DNA of 64,000 bases. Origin: Holophagales bacterium UBA5704 (GTDB lineage Bacteria > Acidobacteriota > Thermoanaerobaculia > Multivoradales > UBA5704). A program made the position numbers and the translations under genes. The notes under the pieces were generated by a model. The model worked only from the letters and a program-made list of their open reading frames with translations, did no database searches and was not told the origin of the DNA. Location: NCBI GenBank assembly GCA_002420005.1, contig DIHE01000020.1, positions 560-64,559 of the forward strand, read 5' to 3'. Positions 24,475 through 33,132 of this stretch are shown piece after piece. How positions within the stretch are numbered: position 1 is the stretch's first letter; every line of letters starts with the position of its first letter.

Positions 24475-25823
24475 GGAGTGACTCCGGGAATCCACAGGGA
24501 GAAGGCGACCACCACCACGGCGCCGACCAGGGTGTTCAGGAAGTTCAGGGCTTCGTTGTCGAGGAGGTTCCGCTTCTCGAGCGCCGCGCCGACCACGCTC
24601 TCGAAGGTGGTGCCGACGAAGGCGGCGGCGGCGATGGTGGCGACGCCCACCCAGGGATAGAGGCCGAGCAGGGCGCCGAGGGCGCCGATGACCAGCGAAG
24701 CCGCCACGCCGGCCAGCGTGCCTTCCAGCGAGACCGCGCCTTCGGTGCCGCGCGGCACCGGGCGGAAGGTGGTGATCAGGAAGGTCCGCCGGCCGAGGAG
24801 CTGGCCGATCTCGGAGGACGCCGTGTCCGCCGCCGCGGTGGCGAAGGCGGCGGCGAAGGCGAGGGCGAAGAGGATCGGATGACCGGTGAGCGCCGCGAAC
24901 AGCGCACAGGCGGTGGACACGCCGGCATTCGCCAGCGCGTGCCGGGCGCCGCGCCGGCCTCCCTTCTCCTGCGCCAGGTTCTGCGCCGCCTTCCGCTTGT
25001 AGCCGAGCTTGGTGCAGGCGGAGCCGATGACGAAGAAGGCGAAGAGGAGGAGGAAGCCCTGCCAGTCGAGAAACGCCCAGATGGTGAAGCCGACGAAGAA
25101 GCCGCCGATCACCCCGGAGACGTCGACCGTGCGCGCCGCATAGGCGACGCCCGCGAGGAACGCATTGACGCCGGCCGCCCACAGCAGGCGCGTGGTCAAG
25201 CCCTCCTGCTGCAGGAAGCTCTGCCAATGCCCCTGGGTCAGCACGAGGCCGAGGAGGAACAGCGAGGAGACGAGCGGCACGCCGAGGTTGTCGTCGAGCC
25301 CCTGGGGGATCGATTCGAGGAGCGCGGCGAGGAGCGCGGTCCCCCCGGCGACGGCGAAGGCGAAGGTCCACGAATAGCGGTCGGGCGCCGTCCACTGCAG
25401 CAGGGCCGCGGCGGCGAGGGTGCCGAAGACCACGTAGGCGAGCGTCCCCACCCAGCTCTTGCGGGTGTTCCACGGCAGCTTGTGGCGGCCGAGCGCCATG
25501 CCGGCCACCGAGGCCATGCCGTCGCCGAACGCCAGGATGCCCCAGGAGGCCGCGGCGACCTCCAGCCGCTGCCAGTAGAGCAGGATCAGCAGGAGGACCG
25601 AAAGGGGATAGAGGACGATGCCGGTGGACGATCCGGTCGCCACCTCGGCATCCCGCCACAGGCGCCGGCCGCCGATGTTCGGCAGCACGAAGCGGTTGAA
25701 CAGAAGGGCCACCGCCGCCACCAGCGCGCCCAGGGGAGCCCCCAGGTAGCGCAGCAGGAAGGCGCACAGCCCCACCGCCATGTGGACCAGCTTGCGGGCG
25801 AGCTCGCCGCGGGTCAGCGCCAT
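24471..25823 (-). CDS. Fusion: CTP-dependent prenol kinase (VTE5-like) + DUF92 (VTE6-like)
   Basis: The 450-residue membrane protein has two halves. Residues 1 to about 205 resemble dolichol/phytol kinases: LARKLVHMAVGLCAF, GDGMASVAGMALGRHKLPWN and LESIPQGLDDNLGVPLV. Residues about 212-450 are DUF92: ATAAADTASSEIGQLLG, FRPVPRGTEGAVSLEGTLAG and LNFLNTLVGA. In plants, VTE5 phosphorylates phytol and the DUF92 protein VTE6 makes phytyl diphosphate, so the fusion could do both steps. The next gene is a UbiA prenyltransferase, which would use that product. The ATG overlaps the preceding epimerase stop by 10 bp. Confidence 0.8.
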   Translation of the reverse strand: MALTRGELARKLVHMAVGLCAFLLRYLGAPLGALVAAVALLFNRFVLPNIGGRRLWRDAEVATGSSTGIVLYPLSVLLLILLYWQRLEVAAASWGILAFGDGMASVAGMALGRHKLPWNTRKSWVGTLAYVVFGTLAAAALLQWTAPDRYSWTFAFAVAGGTALLAALLESIPQGLDDNLGVPLVSSLFLLGLVLTQGHWQSFLQQEGLTTRLLWAAGVNAFLAGVAYAARTVDVSGVIGGFFVGFTIWAFLDWQGFLLLFAFFVIGSACTKLGYKRKAAQNLAQEKGGRRGARHALANAGVSTACALFAALTGHPILFALAFAAAFATAAADTASSEIGQLLGRRTFLITTFRPVPRGTEGAVSLEGTLAGVAASLVIGALGALLGLYPWVGVATIAAAAFVGTTFESVVGAALEKRNLLDNEALNFLNTLVGAVVVVAFSLWIPGVTP

Positions 25824-26809
25824 GTCCCGCTCTCCTTGAGCCACGCCACCGTCTCGGTCAGCCCCTGCTCCAGGGTGCGCCAGGTGTAGCCGAGCTCGGC
25901 TTCGGCGCGGGCGGAGCGGTAGGCCCAGTCGTGGCGGTAGACCTCGACCAGGTCCGGGGTGAGCTGCGGGGTGCCGCCGGTGAGCTGCGCCCAGCCCTTC
26001 ATCAGCGCTCCCGAGGCTTTGGCGACCAGGTCGGGCATGCGCAGAGACGGGATCTTCGCGCCGGTCAGGCGGCCGACGAGGGCGTAGAACTCGTCCTGGC
26101 GGACGTTCTCGCCGCCGAGCACGTAGCGGCTTCCGGGCGCCGCCTTCTCCAGGGCAAGGACGACGCCGCGCGCCACGTCCTCGACGTTCACGTAGTTCCA
26201 GCGCCGCTCGGGGCGGCCGAGGAGGGCGGGCAGGCGGCCGTGGATGAGGTCCAGGACGTGCCGCACCACGATGTTTCCTTCGGTCAGCTCGCCGCGGCCG
26301 TAGATGACGCCCGGATAGACCACGACGAGCGGCACCCCGGCGGCGATCGCCTGGCGGGCGCGGCGGTCGGCCGCGGCTTTGGTGCGCTCGTAGTCGTTGA
26401 TCCAGACACGGTCCCCCACCTCCGCGGACTCGTCCAGCTCGCCGCCGGGGCCCCGTTCGGTCGGGCCGAGCGCCATGAAGCTGGAGACGTGGACGATCCG
26501 TCCGGTGCCCAGCTCGGCGGCGGCGGCGAGGACGTTCTCCAGGCCGCCGACGTTGATGCGGTCGAACTGCGCGGCCGGCGCGAGGATCTTCACCAGCGCC
26601 GCGGCGTGGACGATCGCATCGCAGCCTTCGAGCGCACGGGTGAGGCTCGCGCGGTCGGTCACGTCGCCCGCGGCGAATTCGACGCCGTCCGGGAAGCGCT
26701 CGCGCGACGAGCCCGGCCGCACCAGGAGGCGCAGCGCATGGCGCTCCACCAAGTCGGCGGCGAGGCGCCGCCCCAGGAATCCGGTGCCACCGGTCAGCAG
26801 GATTTTCAT
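25814..26809 (-). CDS. NAD-dependent epimerase/dehydratase, DFR/HpnA-like
   Basis: The 331-residue short-chain dehydrogenase begins MKILLTGGTGFLGRRLA (NADP-binding TGGTGFLG). It has DVTDRASLTRALEGCDAIVHAAA and the active-site pair in NDYERTKAAAD (Y..xK). The mid part VVYPGVIYGRGELTEGN and the C-terminal region match dihydroflavonol-reductase/HpnA-like enzymes, which act on sugars, sterols or hopanoid precursors. The ATG overlaps the preceding stop (ATGA). Lying between sugar-nucleotide genes and prenol genes, it may act on either; its substrate is open. Confidence 0.82.
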   Translation of the reverse strand: MKILLTGGTGFLGRRLAADLVERHALRLLVRPGSSRERFPDGVEFAAGDVTDRASLTRALEGCDAIVHAAALVKILAPAAQFDRINVGGLENVLAAAAELGTGRIVHVSSFMALGPTERGPGGELDESAEVGDRVWINDYERTKAAADRRARQAIAAGVPLVVVYPGVIYGRGELTEGNIVVRHVLDLIHGRLPALLGRPERRWNYVNVEDVARGVVLALEKAAPGSRYVLGGENVRQDEFYALVGRLTGAKIPSLRMPDLVAKASGALMKGWAQLTGGTPQLTPDLVEVYRHDWAYRSARAEAELGYTWRTLEQGLTETVAWLKESGTWR

Positions 26810-27726
26810 GCACGACCCTCCGGGTGGGGAAGGGCGGCCGACCACAGATCGGCCAGCGCGTCGTCCAGGGTGCGCTCCGGCGTCCAGCCCAACGCGCGCA
26901 GGGGGCCGGAGGAGCCGAGGAGCAGCGGCAGGTCCGCCGGGCGCATCCGCTCGGGGTCCTCCTCGATCCGCGCCGCGACGCCGGAGTGGGCCATCAGGCG
27001 GTCGAGCGCCTCGGCGATCGAGAACGCCCGGCCGCTCGCCACGTTGTAGACGCCGCCGGGCGTGCCCCGGGCGGCGAGCAGCCGGAACGCCGCCGCGCCG
27101 TCGTCGACGTGGACGAAGTCGCGGCGCGCCTGGAGGTTGCCGACGCGCAGCACCGGCTCCTTCTCCCCGCGCGCGATGGCGGCGAGCTGCGCGGCGAAGG
27201 TGGGCAGGGCGAACTTGGTCGCCTGCCCCGGCCCCACCAGGTTGAAGCAGCGGGCGACCACCGCGCCGCGCAGGAAGCCGAGGCGCTCGGCGGCGGCCTT
27301 GCTCAGGGCATACGGGGTGCGCGGATCGACGATCCGGTCCTCGGCGATCGGCTGCTCCGCTTCCGGCACCAGGCCGTAGACCTCGGCGCTGGAGGCGATC
27401 ACCACCGGCCGCCCGCCGGCCAGGGTCAGCAGGTTGTCCGTTCCCAGGACGTTCACCCGGAAGTACTCGGACATCCGCCCCCAGGACTCGCCGACGTGGG
27501 ACAGGCCGGCGAGGTGGATGATGGCGTCCGGCGCGGTCTCGCGGATCACCCGCTCGAGGCCGGCGGCGTCCTGCAGGTCCACCTCGAAAAGCCGCACCTC
27601 TCCGGCCTCCGGAAAGGCGGGGTGATCGATGTAATAGGTGCCGCTCACCCGGTCGCCCGCGGCCAGCAGATGGCGCGCGAGGCGGGGTCCGATGAAACCG
27701 CTGATGCCGGTGACCAGGACGTGCAT
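26806..27726 (-). CDS. Probable GDP-4-keto-6-deoxymannose reductase (Rmd-like)
   Basis: The 306-residue SDR has MHVLVTGISGFIGPRLARHL (cofactor loop), AIIHLAGLSHVGESWGRM, SSAEVYG and TPYALSKAAAE (YxxxK). It is shorter than the dehydratase and lies 16 bp after gmd. This is the arrangement used to make GDP-D-rhamnose from GDP-mannose. A GDP-fucose or talose branch is also possible because close relatives differ only in stereochemistry. The extra 45 residues of an upstream in-frame reading fall in the gmd coding region and were discarded. Confidence 0.7.
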   Translation of the reverse strand: MHVLVTGISGFIGPRLARHLLAAGDRVSGTYYIDHPAFPEAGEVRLFEVDLQDAAGLERVIRETAPDAIIHLAGLSHVGESWGRMSEYFRVNVLGTDNLLTLAGGRPVVIASSAEVYGLVPEAEQPIAEDRIVDPRTPYALSKAAAERLGFLRGAVVARCFNLVGPGQATKFALPTFAAQLAAIARGEKEPVLRVGNLQARRDFVHVDDGAAAFRLLAARGTPGGVYNVASGRAFSIAEALDRLMAHSGVAARIEEDPERMRPADLPLLLGSSGPLRALGWTPERTLDDALADLWSAALPHPEGRA

Positions 27727-27742
27727 GCCGAAAAACCCGCGG

Positions 27743-28717
27743 TCAGAGCCCGTGGCGGGCCTTGAGCGTCTGCCGCCAGTAGTTGAGCAGGTCGGTGAGC
27801 GTCTGCTCGAACGGGACGCGCGGCTCCCAGCCCGTGTCGGCGCGGAACTTCGAGCTGTCACCGATCAGGATCTCGACGTCGGACGGCCGCAGGCGCGCCG
27901 GATCGACCTCCACCTTCACCTCGACCTTGGCCATCGCGATGATGCGGTCGAGCATCTCGCGGATCACGATGCCGTGGCCGGTCGCGATGTTGTAGACCTC
28001 GCCGGGGGTCCCCTTGGTGACCGCCAGCCAGTAGGCGCGCACCATGTCGCGCACGTCGGTGAAGTCGCGCAGGGCGTCCAGGTTGCCGACGCGGATCACC
28101 GGCTCCTGAAGGCCGAGCTCGATCGCCGCCACCTGGCTGCAGAAGTTGGAGGTGACGAAGACGTGGCCGCGCCGCGGGCCGGTGTGGTTGAAGCCGCGGG
28201 TGCGGATCGCCTTCAGGCCGTAGCTCATGAAGTATTGATAGGCGAGGTAGTCCTGGGCGACCTTGGAGACCGCGTACGGCGACAGCGGGCGCAGCGGGTT
28301 CGTCTCCTTGATCGGCACCTCGTCCTTGTGGACCAGGCCGTATTCCTCGCTGGAGCAGGCGATCTGCACGACCGGATCGAGCCCGAGGGCGCGGATCGCT
28401 TCGAACAGGTTGGTCTGGCCGCTGACGTTGGTGGTCAGGGTCTCGTTGGGCGCCGTCCAGCTCGACGGCACGAAGCTCTGTGCGGCGAGGTGGAAGATGT
28501 AGTCCGGCCGCGAGGCGGCGAGCGCCGCGTGCACGGAGGTGTAATCGCGCAGATCGCACTCCAGGAGCGTCACCTTGGAGCGCAGGTGCTCGATGTTCTC
28601 CATGCGGCTGCGCCAGCGGTACAGACCGAACACCTCGACGTCGGGTTGCTCGGCCAACAGATATTCGGCCAGATGGGATCCGGCGAAGCCGGTGATGCCA
28701 GTGATCAAAGCCCTCAT
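27743..28717 (-). CDS. gmd: GDP-mannose 4,6-dehydratase
   Basis: The 324-residue enzyme converts GDP-mannose to GDP-4-keto-6-deoxymannose. It shows RALITGITGFAGSHLAEYLL (NADP site), FHLAAQSFVPSSW, CSSEEYGLV (S/E catalytic) and PYAVSKVAQDYLAYQY (YxxxK). RTRGFNHTGPRRGHVFVTSN, used for GDP-mannose binding, is highly conserved in the family. It overlaps the preceding rfbD stop (ATGA) and is followed by a reductase-like gene. Confidence 0.92.
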   Translation of the reverse strand: MRALITGITGFAGSHLAEYLLAEQPDVEVFGLYRWRSRMENIEHLRSKVTLLECDLRDYTSVHAALAASRPDYIFHLAAQSFVPSSWTAPNETLTTNVSGQTNLFEAIRALGLDPVVQIACSSEEYGLVHKDEVPIKETNPLRPLSPYAVSKVAQDYLAYQYFMSYGLKAIRTRGFNHTGPRRGHVFVTSNFCSQVAAIELGLQEPVIRVGNLDALRDFTDVRDMVRAYWLAVTKGTPGEVYNIATGHGIVIREMLDRIIAMAKVEVKVEVDPARLRPSDVEILIGDSSKFRADTGWEPRVPFEQTLTDLLNYWRQTLKARHGL

Positions 28718-29607
28718 CGCGATTCTCTCCCTTTCGAATCTTCACGGATCGCCCGGCGCATCCCGGACAGGTACTGTTCCAGACCCGCGCTCCAACTCTC
28801 GACCGGCCGGCCGACGGCCGCCTCGAAGCGGCCCACGTCGAGCACCGAATACGCCGGCCGCGGCGCCGGGCGCGGGACATCTTCCGTCGTCACCGGCAGG
28901 ACCTCGGCCGTGCCGGACCATTGCCGCGCGATCTCGGCGGCGAAGCCATGCCAGGAGACCGCCTCGCGGTTGCGGTAGTGCACCACCCCGGTGAGGTCGA
29001 GCGGCGCCAGATCGAGGAGCGCCGCGGCGAGGTAGGGCGTGTAGGTCGGGCACCCCACCTGGTCGGCGACCACCTTGAGCGGCAGCTTGCCTTCGTCGAT
29101 CAACCGCACCATGGTGGCGGCGAAATTGGGGCCGTCCGGCCCGAACAGCCAGCTCGTGCGCACCACCAGCGGCCGTACCGCGGCCGGAGCGGCGAGCGCC
29201 TCCTGCTCCCCGACGAGCTTGCTCTGCCCGTAGACCGAGCGCGGCTGCACCGGCGCGTCCTCCCGGTAGGGTGCGCGGGCGGTGCCGTCGAACACGTAGT
29301 CGGTCGAGACGTGGAGGAGCCGCGCGCCCACCGCCGCGGCGGCGGCCACCACATGGCGCACCGCCGTGCCGTTGACCGCGAACGCCTGCTCTCGCCCCTC
29401 CCCCTCGGCCAGGTCCACCTTGGTGTAGGCGGCGGCGTTGATCACCACCTCCGGCCGGAGCTCCTCCGCGACCGCGCGCAGGCGCTCCGCGTCGAGCACA
29501 TCGGCCTGCTCGCGCGACAGGGCCGGTGCCTCCAGACCGCGCGCCGCGGCCTCCGCCTGAAGCGCCCGGCCGAGCATGCCAGCCCCTCCCAGAATGAGAA
29601 CCTTCAT
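28714..29607 (-). CDS. rfbD: dTDP-4-dehydrorhamnose reductase
   Basis: The 297-residue protein shows MKVLILGGAGMLGRALQ, VVINAAAYTKVDLAE, STDYVFDGTARAPYRE and RSVYGQSKLVGEQ, all characteristic of RmlD/RfbD, which reduces dTDP-4-keto-L-rhamnose to dTDP-L-rhamnose. It sits 2 bp after the thymidylyltransferase gene. The rfbB and rfbC genes needed to complete the pathway are not in this window. It acts in the cytoplasm and probably feeds lipopolysaccharide or surface glycan synthesis. Confidence 0.92.
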   Translation of the reverse strand: MKVLILGGAGMLGRALQAEAAARGLEAPALSREQADVLDAERLRAVAEELRPEVVINAAAYTKVDLAEGEGREQAFAVNGTAVRHVVAAAAAVGARLLHVSTDYVFDGTARAPYREDAPVQPRSVYGQSKLVGEQEALAAPAAVRPLVVRTSWLFGPDGPNFAATMVRLIDEGKLPLKVVADQVGCPTYTPYLAAALLDLAPLDLTGVVHYRNREAVSWHGFAAEIARQWSGTAEVLPVTTEDVPRPAPRPAYSVLDVGRFEAAVGRPVESWSAGLEQYLSGMRRAIREDSKGRESR

Positions 29608-29609
29608 CG

Positions 29610-30686
29610 CTAGGTGATCCCCACCTCGGAGTTGTCGCCGAGCATGAAGCGGTAGGCCTTGGGCTTGAAATCGGTCTTGGTGATCTTGACGTTGCGTCCG
29701 ATCAGCGAGCCGTCGATGCGCATCGGGATGTCGCGGATCTCGGAATCGGCCAGGATGATCGAGTTCTCCACCTCGCAGCAGGCGAGCCGGCAGCGCTCGC
29801 CGATCGAGGTGTACGGCCCGACGAAGGCGTTCTCGATGCGCGCGCCGTCGCCGATGACCACGGGGCCGCGCACCAGGGAGTCGATGAGGACGACGCCCTC
29901 CCCCACCTGCACGCGGCCTTCGATGCGGCTGCCTTCACCGATCGAGCCCAGCGCGGCGCCGCTCTGGCTGTCGAAGCTCTCCAGGATGATCCGGTTCGCC
30001 TCCAGCATGTCGTCCAGCTTGCCGGTGTCCTTCCACCAGCCACGCACGATGTGCGGATGGACGTCGAGACCGCGGTCGATCAGGTCCTGGATGGCGTCGG
30101 TGATCTCCAGCTCGCCGCGCCCGGAGGGCTTGATGCGGCGAACGGACTCGAAGATGTGGTGGTCGAACATGTAGACGCCGACCAACGCGAGGTTGCTCTG
30201 CGGCTCCTTCGGCTTTTCGACCAGGCGCCGCACCTTGCCGTCGGCGGTCAGCTCGGCGACGCCGAACTGCTCGGGGTTCTCCACCTCGGCGAGGAGGATC
30301 TCCGACTGGCAGCCCAGGGCGCGGAACTCATCGACCAGGCCGCGGATGCCCCCGGCGATCAGGTTGTCCCCGAGGTACATGACGAAGGGGGAATCCTGGA
30401 GGAAGTCCTCGGCGATCATCACCGCGTGGGCGAGGCCCAGCGGGGCCGACTGCTCGATGTAGGTGACGGTGGCGCCGAAGCGCGAGCCGTCGCCCACCGC
30501 GGCCCGGATCTCGGCCTTGGTGTCGCCGACGATGATCCCGATGTCGGTGATCCCCGCCTCGACGATCGACTCGATGGCATAGAAGAGCACCGGCTTGTTG
30601 GCCACCGGTACCAGTTGCTTGGCGGAGGTGTAGGTGAGCGGACGCAGCCGCGTCCCCTTGCCTCCCGACAGAATCAGACCCTTCAT
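29610..30686 (-). CDS. rfbA: Glucose-1-phosphate thymidylyltransferase, long form
   Basis: The 358-residue protein has the nucleotidyltransferase signature SGGKGTRLRPLTYTSAKQLV, the metal/sugar residues in VMYLGDNLI and LEITDAIQ, and a C-terminal left-handed helix domain (about 240-358) with hexapeptide repeats. This longer form (about 355 residues) is known from actinobacteria, archaea and others, whereas classical RmlA has about 290. It makes dTDP-glucose, the first committed step of dTDP-rhamnose synthesis. It is preceded by a hairpin and by lptD. Confidence 0.9.
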   Translation of the reverse strand: MKGLILSGGKGTRLRPLTYTSAKQLVPVANKPVLFYAIESIVEAGITDIGIIVGDTKAEIRAAVGDGSRFGATVTYIEQSAPLGLAHAVMIAEDFLQDSPFVMYLGDNLIAGGIRGLVDEFRALGCQSEILLAEVENPEQFGVAELTADGKVRRLVEKPKEPQSNLALVGVYMFDHHIFESVRRIKPSGRGELEITDAIQDLIDRGLDVHPHIVRGWWKDTGKLDDMLEANRIILESFDSQSGAALGSIGEGSRIEGRVQVGEGVVLIDSLVRGPVVIGDGARIENAFVGPYTSIGERCRLACCEVENSIILADSEIRDIPMRIDGSLIGRNVKITKTDFKPKAYRFMLGDNSEVGIT

Positions 30687-30719
30687 CAGGCGAACCTCAG
30701 GACAGAATCTCGGATGTCC

Positions 30720-30741
30720 GCGGGCCCGTCGCCGGGCCCGC
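30720..30741 (-). terminator. GC-rich hairpin between lptD and rfbA
   Basis: GCGGGCCCG (30720-30728) pairs perfectly with CGGGCCCGC (30733-30741) around a four-base loop. There is no T-run on either side, so it may act as a partial terminator or RNA stabiliser that adjusts expression of the sugar genes against lptD. Confidence 0.5.
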
Positions 30742-30756
30742 CTTCATGATGCGCTG

Positions 30757-33123
30757 CTACTGATCGGCGGACGAGCTGCTGCGGCTGGTCAGGTCGAGGA
30801 ACGTGCCGACGTTCTTCAGACTCAGCGAGAAGCGGAAGTCCTTGTCGCGCGTGCGTGGGCCTTCGCCGGCGCGGAAGTCCCGCAGCTCCAGGCGCAGACT
30901 GTAGCACTGCGAGGTCCAGTTCAGGATGTAGCGCTGCGATTGCAGAAAGGCATCTTCCACGTCGTAGTTGACCTGCGCCTCCAGGCGCAGCCGGTTCGGC
31001 CAGACGGTCACGCCGCCGAACAGGCGGACCTGGTCGGACAGGGTCAGGCTGCTCTCCGCGTTGTACCGGGTGAACCAGGTGACGCCCACGAAGTCCCCCT
31101 TCTTGGAACCGTAGCTGCCGGAGAGGCCGGTCGACTGCAGCCCCTTCGAGAGGGTGTCGTAGTCCGCTTCCAGCTTCAGGCTGGTCACCTCGTTCGGATT
31201 GAAGCGCAGCAGCGCCTCCAGCGGGCCGGAGCTCGACCGTCCGGTGGAGGAGACGAGCAGCGGCTGCGCGGCGTCGAAGCTGAAACGGCGGGCGAGCTCG
31301 AAGAGGAAGATCTCGCGGGCGTTGGCGCGCGTCCCCTCGGGCTTGCCCAGGACGCGGTTGGAGAGCGCGAAGCGCCCGCTGTTGCCGGAGGGGATCGTAT
31401 CGACCTCGTCGAACAGAGGGAACCTGCCGCGGTCCTCCTCGTCGGTCTCCCCGAGGTAGTTGTAGGTGAAGCGCGGCTCGATCACGTGCTTGAAGCGCGC
31501 GAAGTCGCCCATCTTCTTGTCGAACACCCGGGAGAACGACGGGCCGACGATCTGCGCGCTGGCCGACGGCACGGCGCGGGTCAGCGTCTCGCCGGTGAAC
31601 TGCGTGGGGAAGGAGGTCTCAGTGCCGTTCACGCTGTCCGTGTAGTAGGTCAGCCGCTCACCCGCCGTCACCGACAGGTTGAGCCAGGGGAACGAGCGGA
31701 TCGGCAACGTGAGCTGCGGGAACAGGTCGATCCGGCCATAGGTGCCGGAATACGAGCCGGGCCGCTCGAGGTCGAGCAGCGAGGCCGAACCCTGGAACTG
31801 TGCATAGAGCGGCGTGCGGCCGAGCCGGGTCGAGCGCAGGCGGTATTCGAGCTCGGGGAGCTTGCGCTGGTTGACCGTGTCGTCAACGCCGACGAAGGTC
31901 TCGCGGTCGTTCACCAGCAGGTTGACCAGGTGCGGACCCCAGTTGCCGGTGACGAAGGCGCGGCTGTCCAGGAAGCGCAGGCTGTTGCGGTCGAAGTCGC
32001 GCTCGAAGTCGCGGAAGAAGTTGAAGTCCGAGAAATCGAGGAAGTTGACGCCGCCGCGCATGCCCCGCGGCAGGTCGTTCGTCACGTGGTTCCACTCGAT
32101 CTTCCAGCGCCACTCCTCCTGGTTGAACGTCTCGGCCAGCGGATCGCGGATGGTGTAGGCGATCAGGCTGCCTTTGGTCCCTTCGCTCGGCCGGTAGCGC
32201 AGCTCGTTGCCGAGCCCCAGGTATTCGCGGGAGAAGAGATCGACGTGGAAGGTGGTGTCGTAGCTGCGCCCCAGCGTCTGGTAGTAGGCGAGACCCAGCT
32301 CGGCGCCGCGGCGCTCCGAATAGCCGATGTTCGGGATCAGGAAGCCCGAGGCGCGGTCGCGCTTCACCGGCCAGAGGATGTACGGCGTGTAGAACACCGG
32401 CAGCTTCTTCGCCCGCATCGAGGCGTGGCGGATGTGGGCATAGCCGTCGACCACCACCCGCGCGGTGCCGAGGCGGAAGCTCCAGGCGGGCACCTCGCCG
32501 GTGCAGGAGGTGAACACGCCGTTGTCCACCGTGTACACGTCGGTGTCGAGCTTGGAGATCTTCTCGCCGGAGAAGTAGTAGTCCGGCGAGACCTGGGCGG
32601 TGGCTTCCGAGAGGAAGCCGGTCTTGGTGTCCAGGTTGAACTCCGCCGTCGCGCCGGCCATCCGGCGCGGTCCCTGGTCGATGATCACGTTGCCGGTGGC
32701 GGTGACGATCCTCGTCTGCAGGTCGACCTTGGCGAGGTCCGCCTGCAGATCGATGTCCTGGTAGTGGATCTTGACCCGGCCGGTGAGCACGGCGACGGTG
32801 TCGCGCTCGTACTCCAGGTCGTCGGCGCTGCCTGCGGCGCTCCCTCCGCCCTGGTCGGCGGGGAACTGGAGCTGGAACTGGATCTGGTCCGGATCGGGCG
32901 GAGCCGGGGCGGGTGCAGCCGGCGGAGCCCCCGGCCGTCCGGGGCGCCCGGGCGGCGGGGCCGGCGGCTCGGCCGGAGCCGCGGGGGCCGGCTCCGCCGT
33001 GGGAGCGGTGGCCGCCGGAGGGGACTCGGGCGGTGGCTCCTGCGCCACGCCGGAGGCGAAGGGCAGGCCGGTCAGACAGAGGGCCAGCAGAAGGCTCGGA
33101 GGGAGTCGTCGCACGTTCACCAT
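30757..33123 (-). CDS. lptD: LPS-assembly outer-membrane protein LptD
   Basis: The 788-residue protein has a signal peptide (ends SGVAQ), a long Pro/Ala/Glu-rich linker (30-80) and an N-terminal beta-jellyroll (about 100-195: GRVKIHYQDIDLQADLAKVD, TGNVIIDQGPRRM). The big barrel (about 200-788) contains PVFYTPYILWPVKRDRASGF, a family hallmark. Cysteines in FTSCTGE and WTSQCYSL could form the usual disulfide. LptD with LptE inserts lipopolysaccharide into the outer leaflet. The Pro-rich linker before the jellyroll is unusual. It starts 9 bp after the thiolase stop. Confidence 0.92.
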   Translation of the reverse strand: MVNVRRLPPSLLLALCLTGLPFASGVAQEPPPESPPAATAPTAEPAPAAPAEPPAPPPGRPGRPGAPPAAPAPAPPDPDQIQFQLQFPADQGGGSAAGSADDLEYERDTVAVLTGRVKIHYQDIDLQADLAKVDLQTRIVTATGNVIIDQGPRRMAGATAEFNLDTKTGFLSEATAQVSPDYYFSGEKISKLDTDVYTVDNGVFTSCTGEVPAWSFRLGTARVVVDGYAHIRHASMRAKKLPVFYTPYILWPVKRDRASGFLIPNIGYSERRGAELGLAYYQTLGRSYDTTFHVDLFSREYLGLGNELRYRPSEGTKGSLIAYTIRDPLAETFNQEEWRWKIEWNHVTNDLPRGMRGGVNFLDFSDFNFFRDFERDFDRNSLRFLDSRAFVTGNWGPHLVNLLVNDRETFVGVDDTVNQRKLPELEYRLRSTRLGRTPLYAQFQGSASLLDLERPGSYSGTYGRIDLFPQLTLPIRSFPWLNLSVTAGERLTYYTDSVNGTETSFPTQFTGETLTRAVPSASAQIVGPSFSRVFDKKMGDFARFKHVIEPRFTYNYLGETDEEDRGRFPLFDEVDTIPSGNSGRFALSNRVLGKPEGTRANAREIFLFELARRFSFDAAQPLLVSSTGRSSSGPLEALLRFNPNEVTSLKLEADYDTLSKGLQSTGLSGSYGSKKGDFVGVTWFTRYNAESSLTLSDQVRLFGGVTVWPNRLRLEAQVNYDVEDAFLQSQRYILNWTSQCYSLRLELRDFRAGEGPRTRDKDFRFSLSLKNVGTFLDLTSRSSSSADQ

Positions 33124-33132
33124 GGGTAAAGG

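Noticed and set aside
30634..33129. Plus-strand reading frame of 831 residues opposite lptD
   Set aside because: It is a shadow; LptD on the other strand has full motifs and a signal peptide.
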